5,818 bases of DNA from contig SKLX01000026.1 in the NCBI GenBank assembly GCA_007121375.1, forward strand, positions 1 through 5,818, given 5' to 3'. The DNA comes from Bacillota bacterium (GTDB lineage Bacteria; Bacillota; Dethiobacteria; SKNC01). A program made the position numbers and the translations under genes. The notes under the pieces were generated by a model. The model was not told where the DNA came from, searched no databases, and saw only the letters and a list, made by a program, of their open reading frames with translations. This document shows positions 1 to 5,220 of the stretch, piece by piece; position 1 is the stretch's first letter; every line of letters starts with the position of its first letter.

Positions 1-1
1 T

Positions 2-97
2 GAACGACTGAAGGCCATCGCCTATAAGAAAACACAGTGGGATAAAATTAATCACGACAGATATAAAATCGTTGAGGACAAGTATCGGGAGAACTAA
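2..97 (+). CDS. C-terminal fragment of an unrecognised protein (5' end outside window)
   Basis: The frame starting at base 2 is open from the left edge for 31 codons and ends with TAA at 95-97, followed immediately by an out-of-frame TAG. The other two plus frames stop within the first 11 bases (TGA at 1-3 and at 9-11). The visible tail is strongly charged and lysine-rich with scattered aromatics, ending in DKYREN, and would suit a helical C-terminus; there is no catalytic motif or membrane segment. I do not recognise the family. Support for a real gene is the open frame, natural-looking composition and the strong hairpin about 100 bases downstream at 195-221. It converges on the minus-strand operon, so it is not part of that transcription unit. 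A chance open stretch of this length cannot be excluded. Confidence 0.45.
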   Translation, partial: ERLKAIAYKKTQWDKINHDRYKIVEDKYREN

Positions 98-153
98 TAG
101 CATATCAGTATGGGGGATAGCGCCAAATTGTATCAATATTTAAGTGATTAGAC

Positions 154-173
154 AAATATTTAATTAAATATTT
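154..173. repeat. Perfect 20-bp AT-only palindrome with repeated AATATTTAA
   Basis: AAATATTTAA at 154-163 is followed directly by its exact reverse complement TTAAATATTT at 164-173. The 9-mer AATATTTAA occurs three times nearby (135-143, 155-163, 167-175). The site lies in the convergent intergenic region, not upstream of a visible gene start. It could be a protein binding site or simply AT-rich low complexity; no function is assigned. Confidence 0.6.
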
Positions 174-194
174 AACGTTCTTGTTCATACCAAG

Positions 195-221
195 AAACAC
201 CCCTTGATTTAAGGGGTGTTT
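195..221. terminator. Bidirectional rho-independent terminator hairpin
   Basis: A perfect 11-bp inverted repeat, AAACACCCCTT (195-205) and AAGGGGTGTTT (211-221), encloses a 5-base loop. On the plus strand it is followed by GTTCTTT, a short interrupted T tract. On the minus strand the stem itself ends in TTT followed by CTTGG, a weaker tail. It sits between two converging transcription units, about 98 bases after the plus-strand stop and about 90 bases after the last stop of the minus-strand operon, where a shared terminator is expected. Confidence 0.85.
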
Positions 222-285
222 GTTCTTTCAGGGGTACGAGTCACTGGGAGGTTTTGTTTTTAACCTTGATTCTAGTAGGTGTTCC

Positions 286-318
286 CAGGTTGTCTGGCAT
301 GATTGCCATAATTACCTG
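286..318. repeat. Nested inverted repeat over the end of the last operon gene
   Basis: CAGGT (286-290) pairs with ACCTG (314-318), and inside it TGGCA (295-299) pairs with TGCCA (304-308) around a 4-base loop. The two stems are separated by a 4/5-base internal loop. The outer arm touches the flavoprotein stop codon (312-314). There is no T tract, so it is not a classic terminator. It might stabilise the 3' end of the operon mRNA, or be chance. Confidence 0.3.
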
Positions 319-1067
319 TATTCTGGATTGGGGTGATCAAAACGACAACCGGCAGCCCATTTGCTCCTCTGGTTTCCGTGGGCCGGGATGCCGTCCATGT
401 CTTTAAGCATGCGTGCCAGGTGGAGCAGGTTCCAGGTCATGAAAGTGGTGTTACGGTTAGTGAAATCATTTTCCGGGCCGCCCGAATCCGGATCCAGGTA
501 AGAGGGCCCAGGTCCAATGGGACCTAACCAACCAGCGTCCGCCTGGGGCGGAATTACATACCCCAGATGCTGTAGGGAATAAAGTATGCTCTTGCTGCAG
601 TTTTTAGCCCCATCTTCGTTTCCAGTGATCAGGCAGCCTCCAACCCGGCCATAGTATACATATTGCCCGTTTTCATTTACTTCGCCCGAATGTCCATACA
701 ATCGTTCAATGACCTTCTGACAAACGGATGTTTTTTCACCCAGCCAAATTGCTGAACCCAGTACTAATATGTCTGATTGAATCACCTTTTTATAGATTAG
801 AGGCCAGTCATCCTTTTTCCACCCGTGCTTAGTCATGTCATCATAAACACCGTAAGCTATATCATAATCAACGGCCCTGATTACCTCTACTGCTACCTTG
901 TTTTTTTCCATGATCGCCTGGGAAATTTTAATTAACCCTTCGGTGTGTGAAACCTCAGGTGTTTTTTTCAAGGTACAGTTAATAAAAAGAGCTTTTAAGT
1001 CAGAGAAATCCCACTTACTACTAATGCAAAGTTCCTCCTGCATCTGGTTTAAAACCGGCTTTTTCAT
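312..1067 (-). CDS. Flavodoxin-fold NAD(P)H/FMN reductase family protein
   Basis: A 251-residue cytoplasmic protein of the flavodoxin-like / NADPH-dependent FMN reductase superfamily. Residues 25-47 form the first beta strand and phosphate-binding loop (KALFINCTLKK, then SHTEGLI). Residues 98-123 give the second strand and FMN-ring loop (SDILVLGSAIWLGEKTS). TGNEDGAKNC at 148-157 resembles the third flavin-contact loop. A GPGPSYLD stretch at 185-192 and a long C-terminal tail ending NPEYR match, from memory, a widespread uncharacterised 'flavodoxin family protein' group; the substrate is unknown. It has six cysteines but no CxxC or Fe-S motif, no signal peptide and no membrane segment. Start: the second of two adjacent ATGs (1067-1065) is 6 bases from GGGGAGG; the ATG at 1070 is only 3 bases away, and one at 1118 lacks a ribosome binding site. 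It is the last gene of the operon, 79 bases after the aminotransferase, so it may supply electrons for a persulfide or product-reducing step. That role is inference. Confidence 0.85.
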   Translation of the reverse strand: MKKPVLNQMQEELCISSKWDFSDLKALFINCTLKKTPEVSHTEGLIKISQAIMEKNKVAVEVIRAVDYDIAYGVYDDMTKHGWKKDDWPLIYKKVIQSDILVLGSAIWLGEKTSVCQKVIERLYGHSGEVNENGQYVYYGRVGGCLITGNEDGAKNCSKSILYSLQHLGYVIPPQADAGWLGPIGPGPSYLDPDSGGPENDFTNRNTTFMTWNLLHLARMLKDMDGIPAHGNQRSKWAAGCRFDHPNPEYR

Positions 1068-1073
1068 CATTAA

Positions 1074-1080
1074 CCTCCCC
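1074..1080 (-). promoter_or_regulatory. Ribosome binding site of the flavoprotein gene
   Basis: GGGGAGG on the minus strand. It is 3 bases before the ATG at 1070 and 6 bases before the ATG at 1067. This favours the inner ATG and argues against the longer reading from 1118, in which this sequence would be coding. Confidence 0.75.
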
Positions 1081-1083
1081 GTT

Positions 1084-1100
1084 ATTAATTTGGAATTAAT
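1084..1100. repeat. 17-bp palindrome upstream of the flavoprotein gene
   Basis: ATTAATT (1084-1090), spacer TGG, AATTAAT (1094-1100) form a perfect 7-bp inverted repeat just upstream of the ribosome binding site. A second inverted repeat, ATCTTCA (1105-1111) and TGAAGAT (1126-1132), lies next to it with a 14-base loop. They occupy the largest gap inside the operon. They could be an operator or a weak RNA fold, but in AT-rich DNA chance is a real alternative. Confidence 0.3.
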
Positions 1101-1146
1101 AGTTATCTTCAAACCCATGAATGTCTGAAGATCTTAGTAACCTTCT

Positions 1147-2487
1147 TCAAGAAAATTTAAACTTACCCTCTTTCACCATGGCTAGAAAATCAGACACAGC
1201 TGCAGCACCTTCAACCATTAAAGGTGCGAACTCTTTAACGAAGGCAATTTCTTCTTTTGAACTGCTGGGTCGCTGATTCTTATATGCTTCATATGCCCTT
1301 TGGCCATTGTAATCAACAAAGGCAATCCTTGCTCCGTAATTATCAGGGGGTAAAAGAAGGGAATCCCCGGTAACCGTGGCTATATGATGGGGGTGAGAAA
1401 TAAGAGCCTTTCCAAGCTGATTCGAATTATTAACCCCACAAAATTTCAAATTATCTTTAAAGCTATTAAAGTCAATGTAGAAGTAGAATCCCCCTTCTGG
1501 CTTCGTCACCTGCAGCCCTTCTATCTCGGTGAATTCTTTGCTCACAGTTAAACCCATAATCCTATGTAGCTCCCTGGTAATAGCAATGTATTCTTCAATT
1601 TCGTCATTTTCACTGTAAGCTGCCATGGCAGCCCACTGCACCGGTGTTGTCACATTGGTATAAACAGTTGCAGCAAGTTTTTTAAATCCCATTTTAATCT
1701 TTCGGCAATCCGCCTCTGGTAGATAACAAATGCCCAATCTGTAACCTCCCGCTGAACGGTCTTTTGACAGACCGCTTAAAACAAAGGTGCCTTCGGGATA
1801 AACAATCCCCATGCTGGTAAAGGCGGAAAAATTAAAAGTGGTAAGGGCATATATTTCATCTGACAATACGACAATGCCGTTTTTCCTGCAAATTGCAGCG
1901 ATTGAAGAAAGCTCATCTTTACTGTAAACGGCTCCTGTCGGATTGTTGGGATTGTTTAAAACCAACAGGTATTGTTTTTTATCATGTTTTTTTAAAAATG
2001 AAACCAGATCCTCCGCCGTCAGCTTATATCCATTGTCATGACTGGTTAAAAGTGGATGATATGTTTTGCCTAAAAAATTGGCCTGGGGTGCATAGCCTAT
2101 CCATGAGGGAACCGGAATAATAATTTCGCCGTCTAAAATACTGAAGAGGAGAAAAAGCAAGCCCTTTGTTCCTGGCCCTATAATAATACGTTCCGGATCA
2201 GGGTCCAAACCAAAATGCCTGGCGTTGAAACCGGCGGCTGCTTTTCGCAACTCAAAAATGCCTTCGGCATCCGCATAACCGCTTTTTACTGCAGCCCTTT
2301 CCAGGGCTCGGGCCAAGGGTGGCGGGACATGAAAGGGGGATTGCCCGAAGGCAAAACCGAAGTAATCAAAATCACAGCCTATTGAGGAACATTTTTGGTG
2401 TTGTTCGGCTACCATTAATCCGATGGCCAGGTTTTCAGGCATTGTTATCCGATCAATATTTTCTTCTAACAGAATATTATCAAGCAT
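1147..2487 (-). CDS. PLP-dependent fold-type I aminotransferase (class I/II), substrate unknown
   Basis: A 446-residue cytoplasmic enzyme of the aspartate aminotransferase superfamily. Visible landmarks: GPGTKG at 104-109 (cofactor phosphate region); the PSWIGY aromatic loop at 127-132; NNPNNPTG at 178-185 with the PLP-ring Asn; SDEIY at 209-213 with the PLP-N1 Asp210 and Tyr213; LSKDRSAGGYRLG at 240-252 with Schiff-base Lys242 and phosphate-contact Arg250; and Arg387 (ARIAF) in the place of the substrate alpha-carboxylate arginine. All core catalytic residues are present, so it should be active. Length is slightly above the usual 390-430. The ATG at 2487 follows a G-rich ribosome binding site (AAGGGGGGG, 2492-2500). 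It lies 38 bases after sufE with no terminator between, so it is probably co-transcribed. Hercynine and ergothioneine carry a quaternary amine and cannot be transaminated. Its substrate is therefore more likely histidine, cysteine (giving 3-mercaptopyruvate, a known rhodanese-family donor) or something unrelated. This is inference. Confidence 0.9.
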   Translation of the reverse strand: MLDNILLEENIDRITMPENLAIGLMVAEQHQKCSSIGCDFDYFGFAFGQSPFHVPPPLARALERAAVKSGYADAEGIFELRKAAAGFNARHFGLDPDPERIIIGPGTKGLLFLLFSILDGEIIIPVPSWIGYAPQANFLGKTYHPLLTSHDNGYKLTAEDLVSFLKKHDKKQYLLVLNNPNNPTGAVYSKDELSSIAAICRKNGIVVLSDEIYALTTFNFSAFTSMGIVYPEGTFVLSGLSKDRSAGGYRLGICYLPEADCRKIKMGFKKLAATVYTNVTTPVQWAAMAAYSENDEIEEYIAITRELHRIMGLTVSKEFTEIEGLQVTKPEGGFYFYIDFNSFKDNLKFCGVNNSNQLGKALISHPHHIATVTGDSLLLPPDNYGARIAFVDYNGQRAYEAYKNQRPSSSKEEIAFVKEFAPLMVEGAAAVSDFLAMVKEGKFKFS

Positions 2488-2525
2488 AATACCCCCCCTT
2501 CAATGAGTAATTATTAAGTAATCAT

Positions 2526-2945
2526 CTATCTTTCGTATAAATATTCTTTTGCGCAGTCTTTGATGTATTGGACTAAAGATGCAAGTCCGTTGGCCCGGCT
2601 GGGTGACAGGTTGGAGCTTAGACCTATAGTATCAAGAAAATACAAGTCCATCGAAGAGATATCTTCCGGTGGCTGATTATTGACCACTTTTAGCAGGATA
2701 GCAATAATTCCTCTGATTATGAGTGCGTCACTGTCTGCCTGAAAGATGACTCTACCATTTTCAAGCCTCGAGGTGATCCACACACTGGACTGGCAACCGC
2801 TCATCAGATTTGCTTCGGTTTTATACTCTTCGTCCATCACGGGCAGCTTTTTACCCAGGTCGATCAGTTTTTCGTATTTTTCGAACCATTCTTCCAGGGG
2901 AGCAAATTCTTTGATTATCTGAGATTGTATTTCGTCTATTTTCAT
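2526..2945 (-). CDS. sufE: SufE-type sulfur acceptor / cysteine desulfuration protein
   Basis: A 139-residue protein, nearly the same length as E. coli SufE (138). The diagnostic MSGCQSSVW stretch places the persulfide-accepting cysteine at residue 51, the same position as in E. coli, and LSPSRANGL at about 113-121 is the second conserved SufE block. SufE proteins take the persulfide sulfur from the SufS cysteine, stimulate the desulfurase and pass sulfur on. The gene starts 14 bases after sufS (ATG 2945-2943, ribosome binding site AGGTAGGG at 2950-2957), as expected for a functional SufS/SufE pair. No sufB, sufC or sufD is visible in the window. Together with the neighbouring sulfurtransferase and histidine methyltransferase, this suggests delivery of sulfur to the EanB-like enzyme rather than, or as well as, to Fe-S assembly. 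That role is inferred; family membership is clear. It is SufE rather than SufU, since it has the GCQS block and no SufU-type zinc ligand pattern. Confidence 0.93.
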   Translation of the reverse strand: MKIDEIQSQIIKEFAPLEEWFEKYEKLIDLGKKLPVMDEEYKTEANLMSGCQSSVWITSRLENGRVIFQADSDALIIRGIIAILLKVVNNQPPEDISSMDLYFLDTIGLSSNLSPSRANGLASLVQYIKDCAKEYLYER

Positions 2946-2959
2946 TTTACCCTACCTAA

Positions 2960-4177
2960 TCATAATAGCATTTCACGTGCTTTCTTGATACCATCAACCA
3001 GCACGTCAATTTCATCGCGGGTATTATACACAGCGAAGCTGGCACGTATGGTGCCCTTGATGCCGAAGTGCCGCATGACAGGTTCAGTACAGTGATTCCC
3101 CGTACGTATAGCAATTCCCAGCTTATCGAGTATCATCCCTACATCATAGGGATGGATGCCATTGAGATTGAAGGATATAGTCCCACACCGATTAGGTGAG
3201 TTCCCATAAATGGTGAGGTCATCCATTCCATTTAACTGCTTGACAGTATAGTCCAGCAGTTCTTTTTCGTGGGTAAAAACGTTTTTCATACCAATGCCCC
3301 GAAGATACTCTATTGCAGCTGCCAGGCTTATCGCGCCCACGTAGTTAACAGTTCCCGCTTCGAATTTTTGAGGGAGGCCGGCGAATTTGGTTTCGTCAAA
3401 ACTGACAGAAGTAATCATGCCTCCCCCAGTCTGGTAGGGTGGCATGGCTTCCAACCACTTTTCCTTACCGTACAGAATTCCTACCCCTGTTTCCGCGTAC
3501 ATTTTATGACCGGAAAAAGCGAGAAAATCACAATCAAGGTCTTGTACATCTACGGGAAGGTGCTGTATCGACTGAGCCCCATCTATCAATACAGGAATAT
3601 TATGCTGATGTGCCATTCGAATGATATCTTTAACAGGATTAACTACTCCAAGGGCGTTGGAGACATGGTTTATAGCAATGAGCTTGGTTTTAATATTGAT
3701 TAAGTCATGGAGCTTATCAATAAGCAGTAACCCGTTATCGTCGAAAGGGATGATTTTCAGATGTGCTCCTCTCCGTTCGCATAAGACCTGCCAGGGGACT
3801 ATGTTAGAATGATGTTCCATTTCAGTTATAATAATTTCGTCGCCTTCACGTACATAGGTATTGCCAAAGGAATCTGCCAGCAGGTTAATGGATTCGGTAG
3901 TGCTTCGGGTAAAGATAACTTCGGTAAGGGATCGGGCATTAATGAAATCCTTTACGGTTTTGCGGGCGTTTTCGTAAGCAGCGCTTGCTTGTTCGCTCAA
4001 GTAGTGTACGCCGCGGTGGATATTACTGTTGATGGTTTTGTAAAACTCAGTGGTTTTGTTCAGGACCACCAGAGGTTTTTGAGTCGTAGCTGCATTATCA
4101 AGATATATCAAGGGCCTGCCATAAACCTTTTCATTAATAATAGGGAAATCGGAGCGTATCTTATTAATATCAAACAT
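2960..4177 (-). CDS. sufS: SufS-type (group II) cysteine desulfurase
   Basis: A 405-residue PLP enzyme that removes sulfur from L-cysteine, giving alanine and an enzyme-bound persulfide. Evidence: N-terminal YLDNAATTQKP (25-35); TEMEHHSN (118-125) with the PLP-stacking His; DGAQS (199-203) with PLP-contact Asp199 and Gln202; SGHKMY (222-227) with Schiff-base Lys225; and RTGNHCTEPVM (358-368) with the persulfide-forming Cys363. These positions are within one residue of E. coli SufS (Lys226, Cys364), and the short RTGxHC loop marks group II rather than IscS/NifS. Start: MFDINKIRSDFP is the usual SufS N-terminus, and the ATG at 4177-4175 has AGGAG at 4188-4192. The frame is open further upstream, but that part is out-of-frame reading of the methyltransferase gene. 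The start overlaps the methyltransferase stop by 8 bases (4170-4177), which points to translational coupling and a shared job. Inferred role: first step of persulfide supply to the EanB-like enzyme through SufE. Confidence 0.95.
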   Translation of the reverse strand: MFDINKIRSDFPIINEKVYGRPLIYLDNAATTQKPLVVLNKTTEFYKTINSNIHRGVHYLSEQASAAYENARKTVKDFINARSLTEVIFTRSTTESINLLADSFGNTYVREGDEIIITEMEHHSNIVPWQVLCERRGAHLKIIPFDDNGLLLIDKLHDLINIKTKLIAINHVSNALGVVNPVKDIIRMAHQHNIPVLIDGAQSIQHLPVDVQDLDCDFLAFSGHKMYAETGVGILYGKEKWLEAMPPYQTGGGMITSVSFDETKFAGLPQKFEAGTVNYVGAISLAAAIEYLRGIGMKNVFTHEKELLDYTVKQLNGMDDLTIYGNSPNRCGTISFNLNGIHPYDVGMILDKLGIAIRTGNHCTEPVMRHFGIKGTIRASFAVYNTRDEIDVLVDGIKKAREMLL

Positions 4178-5195
4178 GATAAGGAAGCTCCTGGTTATAT
4201 TTAGAGAACAGTACCAGTGAAAACCAGTTATGTTCATCGGTGAATATTTCTTGGATCTCAAAGCCTGCTGTTTTTGCCAGTTCCTTAATGTGTTCATTTG
4301 TAAATTTATGTGAGTTCTCGGTGTGGATAGTTTCTCCCTTTTTAATAGTAATTTTCTTTGAGCAGTAGGGGGAAAAAGTATCGATGTCTTTCTTTGCCCG
4401 TAAGTGCATTTCGATGCGGGCTTTTTCTTCATTAAAAAATGCCAGGTGCTCAAAAGAACGGGGGTCAAAATCAGTTCCGATCAGTTTGTTTACAACATTA
4501 AGGATATTCCGGTTAAATTCGGAAGTGATATTGAGGCTATCGTTGTAAGCCTTAAATAAAATCTCCCTGGATTTAACCATATCCATACCCAGCAAAAATA
4601 AATCATTGGGCCGCATTATTCCGGCTACGTTCTTACAGAATCGAAGGGCTTGTTCACGAGTCAGGTTTCCTATAGTACTTCCAAACAAACAAAAAATGCG
4701 CCTGCCGGCTCCAGGGATTAACCCCACTTGTTTAACAAAATCGGCTAGAACTATGTGTATCCGAAGTCCGCAGAAGTTATTAAGTAGAATATTGGCAGAT
4801 TCAAGGATAGCACTGTGGCTGACATCAACCGGAGTGTAGCAGACAGTATTCAGGTTTTCTGTTGAAATAGATTCAAGTAATATAGAAATTTTGGAACAAT
4901 CTCCGCATCCATACTCAACTATATTCACATTTTGTAACCAGTCATTCAGGTAGGTTGCAGCATTGCGAATCAGAGATTTCTCGATACGTGGTATGTAGTA
5001 TTCCGGCAAACGGGTAATTTCTTCGAATAACCTGGAGCCTTTTTCGTCATAGAGAAAAATACTAGAGATATATTTGTTTTTACAGGTAAGACCTGCCAAT
5101 ATTTTTTTGATAACTTCTTTCTTGCCAATCTCTGGCAGCAGATTATCAATTTTAATGTTCGGGTGAAGGCATGTCTCCATTTTCTCAAAATGCAT
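4170..5195 (-). CDS. eanA: L-histidine N-alpha-methyltransferase (EgtD/EanA family), hercynine-forming
   Basis: A 341-residue SAM-dependent enzyme of the EgtD family, which trimethylates the histidine amino group to give hercynine. Blocks in order: YDEKGSRLFEEITRLPEYY (49-67); the SAM loop VEYGCGDCSK (93-102); TPVDVS (121-126); FGSTIGNL (171-178); AYND (216-219); EFNRNIL (226-232); RIEMHL (260-265); HTENSHKF (291-298). As I recall the mycobacterial EgtD numbering, the histidine-pocket residues Asn166, Tyr206, Met252, Glu282 and Ser284 fall here on Asn177, Tyr217, Met263, Glu293 and Ser295, a constant offset of 11; Tyr39 and Tyr56 fall on Tyr49 and Tyr66 (offset 10). This supports true histidine specificity. 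Start: a TTG at 5213 and an ATG at 5195 are possible; GGAGGAA at 5205-5211 lies between them, so the ATG is chosen. A TTG at 5201 is a weaker alternative. The gene begins 25 bases after the sulfurtransferase and overlaps sufS. The name EanA is favoured over EgtD because the neighbour is rhodanese-like and no EgtB is seen. Confidence 0.92.
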   Translation of the reverse strand: MHFEKMETCLHPNIKIDNLLPEIGKKEVIKKILAGLTCKNKYISSIFLYDEKGSRLFEEITRLPEYYIPRIEKSLIRNAATYLNDWLQNVNIVEYGCGDCSKISILLESISTENLNTVCYTPVDVSHSAILESANILLNNFCGLRIHIVLADFVKQVGLIPGAGRRIFCLFGSTIGNLTREQALRFCKNVAGIMRPNDLFLLGMDMVKSREILFKAYNDSLNITSEFNRNILNVVNKLIGTDFDPRSFEHLAFFNEEKARIEMHLRAKKDIDTFSPYCSKKITIKKGETIHTENSHKFTNEHIKELAKTAGFEIQEIFTDEHNWFSLVLFSKYNQELPYHV

Positions 5196-5204
5196 AACCA
5201 ATAA

Positions 5205-5211
5205 TTCCTCC
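5205..5211 (-). promoter_or_regulatory. Ribosome binding site of the histidine methyltransferase gene
   Basis: GGAGGAA on the minus strand, 9 bases before the ATG at 5195. It excludes the upstream TTG at 5213, which abuts the ribosome binding site rather than following it. It leaves TTG at 5201 as a less likely alternative start. Confidence 0.75.
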
Positions 5212-5220
5212 AACTAAATA

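Larger units (their letters stand above)
98..311. other. Convergent intergenic region
   Basis: This 214-base stretch separates the end of the plus-strand partial gene from the end of the minus-strand operon. It contains an AT-rich part with a perfect 20-bp palindrome (154-173), a strong terminator hairpin (195-221) and, next to the flavoprotein stop codon, a weaker nested inverted repeat (286-318). I see no gene in it. Confidence 0.7.

Noticed and set aside
1084..1112. Possible internal promoter (TTGAAG, 17-base spacer, ATTAAT on the minus strand)
   Set aside because: Each box matches only 4 of 6 consensus bases, and the transcription start would fall inside the ribosome binding site of the flavoprotein gene.
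1068..1118. Longer N-terminus of the flavoprotein from the ATG at 1118
   Set aside because: It has no ribosome binding site and would place the strong GGGGAGG at 1074-1080 inside the coding sequence; starting at 1067 keeps the usual family N-terminus.
1143..1153. TTCTTCAAGAA palindrome at the aminotransferase stop as a terminator
   Set aside because: The stem is only 5 bp of AT-rich pairs with essentially no loop and no T tract, so it is too weak to end transcription.
3269..4204. Several plus-strand open frames across the sufS region
   Set aside because: They are antisense to a gene with all SufS catalytic residues, have no family motifs, and overlap each other in different frames.
4178..4468. 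Upstream extension of the cysteine desulfurase reading frame
   Set aside because: This open stretch overlaps the methyltransferase in another frame, does not resemble any SufS N-terminus, and the canonical start MFDINKIRSDFP at 4177 has its own ribosome binding site.
5196..5213. TTG at 5213 as the methyltransferase start
   Set aside because: The ribosome binding site GGAGGAA begins right after this TTG, so it cannot serve it; the ATG at 5195 is correctly placed.
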